Below, piece after piece: positions 1-5,488 of a DNA stretch of 6,861 nt (positions are counted from its first letter, which is position 1; each line of letters starts with the position of its first letter). Position numbers and translations under genes: made by a program. The stretch covers positions 1-6,861 of the forward strand of contig PMLH01000142.1 of the NCBI GenBank assembly GCA_003159055.1, in the 5' to 3' direction. The notes below the pieces were generated by a model. That model was not told where the DNA came from, made no database searches, and saw only the letters and a list, made by a program, of their open reading frames with translations. The stretch comes from Myxococcales bacterium. Lineage in GTDB: Bacteria > Myxococcota > Polyangia > Fen-1088.

Positions 1-1161
1 TGGCCGACCTGGTTCACCTTCGACGAAGAAGCCTTCGTCAAGAACTCGCAAAGTTATCCATTGGCAATCGCCGACAACAACGATCACCCGCCACTCGGCA
101 AGATGTTGATTTCGGTTGGGATGCTGCTGTTTGGCTACAATTCCCTGGGTTGGCGCTTCATTCCATTGTTGTTTGGTCTGCAATCAGTTTGCTTGGCGTA
201 TTGGCTCGGGCGTGTGACTTTTGGCAACAGGCGCGCGGGCTGGATGGCCGCCGCTTTCGTGGCAGCCGATGGCTTCTTCATCTCATATTCTCGCTCCGGG
301 TTGCTCGACGGCATGATGATTTCGTTCATGCTGTGGGGCATGGTGGCGGCGCTGGGTGCGCGAACTTGGCGTGGCGTGCTTGCCGCTGGCGTGCTCATCG
401 GGTTTTCGACCTCGGTCAAGTGGAGCGGCGTGATGACCGCCATTCCGGCGGTCATTGGTATACTGCTTCTTCGGCGGGTGTCGATTCTTTCCGTGCTTTG
501 GCTGGGTGTGGTGCCCATTGTGCACACGCTGATTTGGATGGGGGCACTGCGACTGACGGGCAAGGCGAGCGACCCAGTATCGACGTGGAAAGTGATTATC
601 GGCCTCTACAAGCACCACCTGGACTTGGGACACTACAAGAACGATCTGTCTTCCCCGTGGTATGGCTGGCCCATCTTGATGCACCCAATTATGATCAAGT
701 CGTCGACCTCGGGGTTGCGGTCGCGCTATTCGTCGAGCGTCGGCAATCTGATCCTCTGGGCCACAACCGATCTGCTATTGGTCGCGATCCCAATCACCAC
801 GCTTGTGATCGCGATCCGCAGCCGCTTTCGGCGCATCTGGCTGGCGATTCTCGATGCCCCGACCATGCGCGGGGTTCTGCTGATGCTGGTTGGGTGGTTT
901 GCCTTCATGGCACCGTGGCTTGCGACCCGGGGCACGCGCGGCAACTACACCTTCAGCCATTATTACCTGCCGTGCTACGCATTCCTGCTGGTCATGCTGG
1001 GCGGGCTTGCATCGCATCTTGAGCGCAAGTACCCGAAAGTGATCACCACGTACATTGGTCTCGCTTTCGCAATGGCGGTCTTTTTCGCGCCGGTGTGGGG
1101 CGAGTTCGCGCTAACCGCCACCGCCGCGAACATGCGTCTGTGGTTCCCGACCTGGCGGTAG
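1..1161 (+). CDS. PMT-family (GT39) dolichyl/polyprenyl-phosphate-mannose protein O-mannosyltransferase, 5' truncated
   Basis: The reading frame is open from base 1 to the TAG at 1159-1161, so the gene begins left of the window; 386 residues are visible. Near the visible N-terminus are the acidic FDEE motif (visible residues 7-10) and NDHPPLGK (27-34). Both are characteristic of the first extracytoplasmic loop of PMT/GT39 enzymes, where the Asp-Glu pair is catalytic. Many hydrophobic helices follow, separated by short basic loops, and the protein ends in WFPTW, an ending I associate with bacterial PMT proteins. The family transfers mannose from a lipid-phosphate carrier to Ser/Thr of exported proteins in the membrane. 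The first membrane helix and the signal region are missing because of the window edge, not because of a mutation. The target protein cannot be inferred. The hydrogenase protease gene follows after 45 nt on the same strand; a functional link between them is doubtful. Confidence 0.88.
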   Translation, partial: WPTWFTFDEEAFVKNSQSYPLAIADNNDHPPLGKMLISVGMLLFGYNSLGWRFIPLLFGLQSVCLAYWLGRVTFGNRRAGWMAAAFVAADGFFISYSRSGLLDGMMISFMLWGMVAALGARTWRGVLAAGVLIGFSTSVKWSGVMTAIPAVIGILLLRRVSILSVLWLGVVPIVHTLIWMGALRLTGKASDPVSTWKVIIGLYKHHLDLGHYKNDLSSPWYGWPILMHPIMIKSSTSGLRSRYSSSVGNLILWATTDLLLVAIPITTLVIAIRSRFRRIWLAILDAPTMRGVLLMLVGWFAFMAPWLATRGTRGNYTFSHYYLPCYAFLLVMLGGLASHLERKYPKVITTYIGLAFAMAVFFAPVWGEFALTATAANMRLWFPTWR

Positions 1162-1206
1162 GACGCCTTGTCCGGCTTCGGTTAGACTTCGAGCAGATCG
1201 ACCGCG

Positions 1207-1749
1207 ATGAACACCCGCATCCTATGTCTCGGCAACGCGCTCGTGCGAGATGACGGGGTGGCAATCCGCGTCGGACGAGTCTTGCGCAAGCTGCGGTTGC
1301 CAGACGGCGTGAGCGTGGAGCTGGCCCCCCAACTTGGGTTCGACTTGCTCGACGTCGTGGCGAGCGCGGACCGGATTGTGCTGGTCGATGCGATGAGCAC
1401 GGGGCGACCGGTTGGCACCTGCGTAACGCTCGAGGGCCGAGCCATCGAACGCTACAGTGCCGGGGCTTCGGCGTCCCACACCATCGGCATTGCGGAATTG
1501 ATGGAATTGGCCCACCGCTTGGCGCCTTCGTGCGCGGTCGCAACTCTGCATTTCGTCGGAATCGAAGGCGCGGCGTTTGCCGAGTATGGCACCCAGTTGA
1601 GCCCAGAAGTAGCCGCATCCATTCCAACCGCGGTTGAGGCAGTTCTGCGCCTGGTCGGCGCGCACGACGACGTCATCGCCGAAGCCCGAAAGATCAGTCA
1701 ATGCATCGCAGGCGAGGCAGCGACAGTTGCGGGCTTGCTGGAAAAATAG
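1207..1749 (+). CDS. [NiFe]-hydrogenase maturation protease (peptidase M52, HycI/HyaD/HoxW-like)
   Basis: A 180-residue protein, the usual size for this family. It opens with a short strand and the LGNxLVRDDG motif (residues 8-17). It then has LVDAMSTG with Asp61, SASHTIG with His91, and FVGIEGA further on. D16, D61 and H91 line up with the three nickel-sensing ligands known from E. coli HybD/HycI. The family binds the nickel-loaded hydrogenase large-subunit precursor and removes its C-terminal extension once the active site is assembled. The natural client here is the large subunit encoded on the opposite strand at the right end of the window, which still carries such an extension. The ATG at 1207 is chosen because the family's N-terminal strand starts immediately after it; the Shine-Dalgarno match before it is weak, so read-through from the upstream PMT gene is likely. 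The gene converges on the leftward operon with an 81-nt gap. Confidence 0.93.
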   Translation: MNTRILCLGNALVRDDGVAIRVGRVLRKLRLPDGVSVELAPQLGFDLLDVVASADRIVLVDAMSTGRPVGTCVTLEGRAIERYSAGASASHTIGIAELMELAHRLAPSCAVATLHFVGIEGAAFAEYGTQLSPEVAASIPTAVEAVLRLVGAHDDVIAEARKISQCIAGEAATVAGLLEK

Positions 1750-1757
1750 GGAATAGA

Positions 1758-1785
1758 AACCACCGAGGCACTGAGAATACAGAGG
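1758..1785. repeat. Copy of a 'CCACCGAGGCAC...' dispersed intergenic repeat-like sequence (single arm)
   Basis: The stretch beginning AACCACCGAGGCACTG and ending AATACAGAGG lies in the gap between two convergent genes. It closely resembles the purine-rich 'aaccacagaggcacagagaacacagagg' motif that I recall from intergenic regions of many unrelated environmental bacteria, often as inverted pairs. Only one arm is seen here, with no complementary second arm nearby. The family assignment comes from memory of the motif; its copy number in this genome cannot be judged from one window. Confidence 0.5.
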
Positions 1786-1786
1786 T

Positions 1787-1815
1787 CGGATGGGAAAGGC
1801 TTTCCGAAGAATCCG
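1787..1815. terminator. Possible bidirectional hairpin between convergent genes
   Basis: CGGAT at 1787-1791 pairs with ATCCG at 1811-1815, and GGAAA at 1793-1797 pairs with TTTCC at 1801-1805 around a GGC loop. This gives a bulged stem with 1 and 5 unpaired bases between the two helices. It sits between the stop codons of the rightward protease gene and the leftward coiled-coil gene, where a shared terminator would be expected. Neither side has a clear T-tract, so intrinsic termination is uncertain. Confidence 0.33.
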
Positions 1816-1830
1816 AGAACGGCCCTGCTT

Positions 1831-3636
1831 TCAAGCCGAGCCCGGGTCGCCGCCGCCCGTGCCGCCGTCGTTCGGGCCGTCGCCTGCGCCTGAAATGATG
1901 GCGGCGAGCTCGCCGATGGCCCGCTGGGTGTTTTCGGTGGGCGGCTCGCCTGGCCCCAGCGTGGCGATGCCAAGTCCTTGCGCGTCGCTGTCGAACAGAT
2001 GACAAGTCAGCACCATCCTGTTCGCATCGGTGACCCGGACCGAACTGACTTCTGCCAACGGCAACAGCATGCGCGCGCGCGAAACCATGTCCCCGGCCAC
2101 CGCCGCAAAGGCAGCCAAGCCCTCCTGCGCGAACGATTCTCCGGCACCAGCGATCAGAAACCCTTGCGCATCGGCGAGCACGGCAGTGCGGGGGCCGCCC
2201 TCGCCCAGCAGCGAATCGAGATTGGTTTCCATGCTCGACACCGGTGTGTGTACGAGAACTTCGCCGCTCACCACGGGAATCTCTCGACTGGCGCAAAGTC
2301 CGCTGGCGTAGAGCTGCGCTTCCAGATCCTTCTCGCGTCGCCGCAGATAGGCAACCTCTTCCTCAAGCGATGCCGCCTCGGCGGCTTGCGCTCGCAGTGG
2401 GACCAGCTCGGCCTGGTCGAGCTTCAATTCTTGCAGCCTGCGGGCCATCAGCTCGGCATCCAACCGCAACTGCTTGTGGGCGGCCGTCAGTCGCTCCAAC
2501 TCGTCGCTGGCCGCCTGATGCAGGCGCAGCTCCGCGACCTCGTCGCGCAGTTTGCGATTCTCTTGCAGCACTTCGCCCAGCTCGACCAACTTGGCCTGCG
2601 CAGCGGCCAATTCGACCTTCGCGTCCCTAACTTCGCCCTCGCGGCCAACCACCCACTTTGCCTCCTCGGCGGCGCGCGTTCGCTCGTCGCGCAGCTCGGC
2701 GTTTTCGCGGGTCAACCGGTCCCAATCACGCAGGCGATCCTCGGCGCGGCGCAACCCTTCGGCGGCGGCTTGCGCCTCGGCGCGCTCGGCTGCGACGGTC
2801 TCCTCGGCGGTCCGCAGGGCAAGTGCAAGCTGTTGGTTCTGTTCGTGATCCCTCGCCTGCTCGTCGCGCAGTTGCTGCAGCTGAAAGGCGAGTTGCTGCT
2901 TTTCCGCCTCTCGCGTGGAGTCGCCACTTTGCCATGCACGACTGGCCGTTTCGAGCTTGGTCTGCCAAGCAGCGTCGGTGGCGGAGACCTTGGCCTCCCA
3001 GTCGGCCTGTTTCGTCGCGAGCGTGTCTTGCCAAGCCGCCTCGGCGCGGGCGTACTTGTCCCGCCAGACCGCGGCTTCATGCTCAAGGTCGGCGCGCAGG
3101 TTGCGCTCGCGGATGTCTGCCCCTTCCTTCTCTTTTGCGTGACGGTCGCAGCGGCCGCGAAGCTGCACCAGCTCTTGCCGAAGGACCTGCTCCTGCCGCT
3201 CCCGCTCGGCCTTGGCCGCCTGCCATCGCGCATCCCACGCGGCCGCGTTGGCTTCCACTTGTTCCAGCGCTGCCCGGCCATGGTCCTCGGCGGCGCGTAG
3301 ACGTTCGGCCAAGGTCCTCTCCCTGGCGAGAAGACGCTCCCGCTCGGCCAGGGTGCTGTCGCGGTCGCGCTCGATTGCGCGCTGGGCGTCTTCCGCGTGC
3401 TTTCTTGCTTGCGCTTCTGCCTGCCGCTGTCTTTCTGTCTCGGCGAGGGCGTCGCTGGTTTGCTGGTGACGAGCCTGCAAGCTCGCCAGCTCGCCGGTGA
3501 GCGCCGCAACTTGGTCGGCGTGCTCGTCGTGGTCGGTTAGCGCGGCCACGCGCGGGCGGCGAAACAACAGGCCCGCGACAAAGAACGCCACGGCAGCCAC
3601 GGTGCTGGCAATGACGAGCAACGACAACGGCGACAT
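1831..3636 (-). CDS. Inner-membrane-anchored long coiled-coil protein with C-terminal Roadblock/LC7-like domain
   Basis: A 601-residue protein. Residues 4-25 form one hydrophobic helix followed at once by RRPR, which predicts N-terminus out and the bulk of the protein in the cytoplasm. Residues about 35-455 are an almost unbroken Ala/Glu/Arg/Gln/Leu-rich coiled coil with no recognisable enzyme motif. After a linker (about 456-468), residues about 469-585 form a compact alpha/beta region: LDSLLGEGG, then AVLADAQGFLIAG, a helix, SVRVTDANRMVLTCHLF and a final helix. This order matches the Roadblock/LC7 fold, but the sequence is divergent. The end is Gly/Asp-rich and looks disordered. The ATG at 3636 is preferred over starts further upstream because AGGAG stands 6 nt before it, the membrane helix follows directly, and it overlaps the upstream stop as TGATG. 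It is the last gene of the leftward set. A role as scaffold or docking rod is inferred; no individual family is recognised. Confidence 0.87.
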   Translation of the reverse strand: MSPLSLLVIASTVAAVAFFVAGLLFRRPRVAALTDHDEHADQVAALTGELASLQARHQQTSDALAETERQRQAEAQARKHAEDAQRAIERDRDSTLAERERLLARERTLAERLRAAEDHGRAALEQVEANAAAWDARWQAAKAERERQEQVLRQELVQLRGRCDRHAKEKEGADIRERNLRADLEHEAAVWRDKYARAEAAWQDTLATKQADWEAKVSATDAAWQTKLETASRAWQSGDSTREAEKQQLAFQLQQLRDEQARDHEQNQQLALALRTAEETVAAERAEAQAAAEGLRRAEDRLRDWDRLTRENAELRDERTRAAEEAKWVVGREGEVRDAKVELAAAQAKLVELGEVLQENRKLRDEVAELRLHQAASDELERLTAAHKQLRLDAELMARRLQELKLDQAELVPLRAQAAEAASLEEEVAYLRRREKDLEAQLYASGLCASREIPVVSGEVLVHTPVSSMETNLDSLLGEGGPRTAVLADAQGFLIAGAGESFAQEGLAAFAAVAGDMVSRARMLLPLAEVSSVRVTDANRMVLTCHLFDSDAQGLGIATLGPGEPPTENTQRAIGELAAIISGAGDGPNDGGTGGGDPGSA

Positions 3637-4361
3637 CAGTGGCTCCTCTCGCGCAAGGCAATCTCCACCCTGCGGTTTTGCGCACGGGCTTCGGCGGATC
3701 GCCCCGGTGTTGCGGGCCTCGACGCTCCGAAGTTGTGAACCTCGATTTGGACGGGATCGACGCCCTTGCCGACCAGCCACTTCTGCGCGCGTACCGCCCG
3801 GTCGAGCGACAGGGAATGGTTCAGCTCGGGCGTCCCCGAATCGTCCGTGTGCCCCCCGAGCACGACTTGCAGATCGGGGTTGTCCTTAAGGTGGGCGGCC
3901 AGCTTGTCGAGGGTTTCGCGCGACTCGGATGACAGCCACGCGCTGTTTAGGACAAACAGCAGACGCGGCCAATCCGACTCTTGCGATGGTACGGCCTTGG
4001 GTGCGGGTTCGGCCTCTGGGTGGGCCGCGGTGGTGGGCGGTGCCGGGACCTCTTCTGGCGCTGGCGGAGGTGTCGCCGGTTCCTGCGCGGCCGCGGCAAG
4101 CACTGGCGGAGAAACCACGGGCGTCGGCTGTGGCGGCAGGACCGTCGTCGGCTGCGCCCGCGCCTGGAGCGGAACCAGCGCCGAATCGCGCGCCCCACGC
4201 GAGCGACTGGCCAGGTAGCGCGGCACAAGGACTGTGTCGATCGCTGCCAGGTCGGCCACACCGATGACGAGCAGCACAGCCGCCAGCGTCGTGCGCAGAC
4301 CCGCAGGCATGACGTGCGCCACGCCGCCGGATCGCCGCGCGGATTCCGGCGCCACCATCAT
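3636..4361 (-). CDS. Membrane-anchored OmpA-like peptidoglycan-binding protein
   Basis: 241 residues. An N-terminal basic segment is followed by one hydrophobic helix (about 22-41, containing Asp37) with no lipobox cysteine. Next comes a long Pro/Ala/Glu linker (about 64-128) and then an OmpA-C domain (about 130-237). The domain has the family signatures GGHTDDSG, LNHSLSLDRA and QNRRVEI. Asp173 and Arg188 are 15 residues apart, the spacing of the diaminopimelate-binding Asp/Arg pair of Acinetobacter OmpA, so peptidoglycan binding should be intact. There is no beta-barrel, so it is more like MotB/Pal-type anchors than a porin. Predicted topology places the linker and OmpA domain in the periplasm. 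A cleaved signal peptide instead of a permanent anchor cannot be excluded. The gene starts 5 nt after the Roadblock gene's stop and ends in a TGATG overlap with the coiled-coil gene, implying coupled translation and a shared complex. Confidence 0.9.
   Translation of the reverse strand: MMVAPESARRSGGVAHVMPAGLRTTLAAVLLVIGVADLAAIDTVLVPRYLASRSRGARDSALVPLQARAQPTTVLPPQPTPVVSPPVLAAAAQEPATPPPAPEEVPAPPTTAAHPEAEPAPKAVPSQESDWPRLLFVLNSAWLSSESRETLDKLAAHLKDNPDLQVVLGGHTDDSGTPELNHSLSLDRAVRAQKWLVGKGVDPVQIEVHNFGASRPATPGRSAEARAQNRRVEIALRERSH
3643..3647 (-). promoter_or_regulatory. Shine-Dalgarno site of the coiled-coil gene
   Basis: AGGAG (within GAGAGGAG) lies 6 nt before the ATG at 3636, inside the end of the OmpA-like gene. 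It fixes the start of the coiled-coil gene at the ATG that overlaps the upstream TGA, and argues against earlier in-frame starts that would bury the membrane helix behind 48 basic residues. Confidence 0.75.
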
Positions 4362-4366
4362 CGGAC

Positions 4367-4747
4367 CTAGGCCGACGCAGCGATGGCCTTGGCCAGCTCC
4401 GCGCAGCGGCGTTTGACCTCGATGAAGACCAAACCCAGCTTGGCGTCTTTGCTGGTCAGAACGACCAACACCGAATCTGCACCGACGGCGTTGAGCACGA
4501 CGTAGCCCTTCTCGCTGCGCACGTACACCTGTTCCATGGTCGACGCCATCAATTCGGACGAAATCCGTTCGCCGACGCCAAGCATGGCCGCCGCCATTCC
4601 GGAAACCAATTCTTCATCCACCTCGCTCGGCAAGACCGACGCGACGATGAAGCCGTCGATGCTTACCACCGCGGCGCCGATGATGTCGGGCGAAGCGCCG
4701 CGAAGACCGCGCAAGATGTCCTGCATTTTTTCTGTTCGGGAAGCCAT
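4367..4747 (-). CDS. Roadblock/LC7 domain protein (MglB-like)
   Basis: A 126-residue single-domain protein in the Roadblock/LC7 order: N-terminal helix (about 4-18), the strand pair GAAVVSIDGFIVAS, a long helix (ELVSGMAAAMLGVGERISSELM region), then the strands VYVRSEKGYVVLNAVG and SVLVVLT, and a C-terminal helix ending KAIAAS. Dimeric bacterial members such as MglB act on small Ras-like GTPases of the MglA type and are cytoplasmic; other members serve as scaffolds. No GTPase gene lies in this window. AAGGAG 6 nt before the ATG at 4747 supports the start. The gene is 22 nt downstream of the ferredoxin fusion and 5 nt upstream of the OmpA-like gene. It shares its fold type with the C-terminus of the coiled-coil protein, so a heterodimer between the two is a reasonable guess, but not shown. 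Confidence 0.9.
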   Translation of the reverse strand: MASRTEKMQDILRGLRGASPDIIGAAVVSIDGFIVASVLPSEVDEELVSGMAAAMLGVGERISSELMASTMEQVYVRSEKGYVVLNAVGADSVLVVLTSKDAKLGLVFIEVKRRCAELAKAIAASA

Positions 4748-4753
4748 GCTCTT

Positions 4754-4759
4754 CTCCTT
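4754..4759 (-). promoter_or_regulatory. Shine-Dalgarno site of the Roadblock gene
   Basis: AAGGAG stands 6 nt before the ATG at 4747, in the 22-nt gap after the TAA of the ferredoxin fusion gene. I see no promoter-like sequence in this gap, so it supports independent re-initiation within one transcript. Confidence 0.7.
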
Positions 4760-4769
4760 CTGGTCGGGG

Positions 4770-5486
4770 TTAACTGCGGATCTGGAATTTCATCGTGCAC
4801 TGACCGACAGTGCCGAGGGTTGCGATTGCATAACTTTTACCTGAAAACGCACTCATCAATCCTGCGAAGTATTCGTGAAACAGCTCGCACAGATTGGCGC
4901 TGCCGACCACTTCTCCTTGCGACGTGACGACCTTGTGCAAAGCACACCCGGCGAAGGTCAAGGTGACAGCCCCGTCGGCCTCGACCTTGGCGTCGAAGTC
5001 GAACGCGTGGGCGAAGCGGCGGCGCAAGCCTGCCAGAAGGTCGGCCATCTCACTGGTTTCGTACATCTCGGGCATGTGGCCCGCGGCGAGATTTCCCGCC
5101 GAGCGGCCCACGGCCCGTTGTCCGCGCCCCATGATTTCTCTTAGCGCGGCTGCGAGTGCCTTGATGCGAACGTGGGTGTCGGCGAGCGCCTCGGCGTAGT
5201 CGGCCGCTGTCAGCTGCAGGGTCGCCGGCACCTGTTGCAAGAAGTGCGAGACCAGCGTCGCGTCAGTTTCCACGCGATGAAATGGCCTTTGCAGTTTCGC
5301 ATCGGCCACGGAAACACAGCGCGAAGGACACAGGTACACGCACGACGTGCAACCAATGCAGTCATCCTGGCGCACCACCTTGGCGAGCTTTTTGGCCGCC
5401 TCTTCCTCGAAGACCTTGGTCGGGCAGATTTCCACGCACAGACCGCAGTCGCGGCAACCGGCTTCTTCGATGTGAACCGTCGGCAT
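4770..5486 (-). CDS. 2[4Fe-4S] ferredoxin fused to a C-terminal V4R-like domain
   Basis: 238 residues. Residues 1-60 form a bacterial-type ferredoxin module: Cys11, 14, 17, 21 (C-x2-C-x2-C-x3-CP) and Cys43, 46, 49, 53 (same spacing), which predicts two [4Fe-4S] clusters for one-electron transfer in the cytoplasm. Residues about 75-120 are a helical linker. Residues about 125-238 end in a pattern like the V4R (4-vinyl-reductase) small-molecule-binding domain: a helix after MADLL, a strand with FAGCAL, then LCELFHEYFAGLMSAFSGK and a final QCTMKFQI. Cys181, 200 and 230 fall where V4R proteins often carry cysteines. The V4R call is by pattern memory and is less certain than the ferredoxin. The ATG at 5486 is preferred: AGGAGGT is next to it, and an earlier in-frame start would add a meaningless basic leader inside the hydrogenase gene. 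It starts 2 nt after the hydrogenase stop, which points to a direct electron partner of the hydrogenase. Confidence 0.88.
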   Translation of the reverse strand: MPTVHIEEAGCRDCGLCVEICPTKVFEEEAAKKLAKVVRQDDCIGCTSCVYLCPSRCVSVADAKLQRPFHRVETDATLVSHFLQQVPATLQLTAADYAEALADTHVRIKALAAALREIMGRGQRAVGRSAGNLAAGHMPEMYETSEMADLLAGLRRRFAHAFDFDAKVEADGAVTLTFAGCALHKVVTSQGEVVGSANLCELFHEYFAGLMSAFSGKSYAIATLGTVGQCTMKFQIRS

Positions 5487-5488
5487 GG

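Noticed and set aside
150..1022. Rightward alternative frame of 290 codons inside the PMT gene
   Set aside because: It is an out-of-frame shadow. The PMT frame carries the FDEE and HPPLGK motifs and membrane helices; the alternative has none.
1168..1190. Possible promoter or hairpin terminator between the PMT and protease genes
   Set aside because: TTGTCC has no -10 box at a suitable distance, and the CCGGCTTCGG stem is only three pairs with no T-tract.
1978..3300. Long rightward open frame of 440 codons opposite the coiled-coil gene
   Set aside because: It mirrors the GC-rich codon pattern of the leftward gene. Its translation has no domain motif or credible start context, and the leftward frame has a membrane helix, coiled coil and C-terminal domain plus a ribosome site.
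2658..3500. Additional long open frames on both strands within the coiled-coil region
   Set aside because: Repetitive Ala/Glu/Arg/Gln codons at high GC remove stop codons from other frames. The translations are Arg/Pro/Ala-rich low-complexity sequence.
1831..3636. Chemoreceptor or SMC-type ATPase as identity of the coiled-coil protein
   Set aside because: No Walker A/B motifs, no HAMP and no conserved methyl-accepting hairpin signature are visible; only coiled coil plus a Roadblock-like end.
3637..3780. N-terminal extension of the coiled-coil protein to an alternative start near 3780
   Set aside because: The extra 48 residues are basic, overlap the OmpA-like gene in another frame, and would precede the membrane helix. 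The ATG at 3636 has AGGAG and a TGATG junction.
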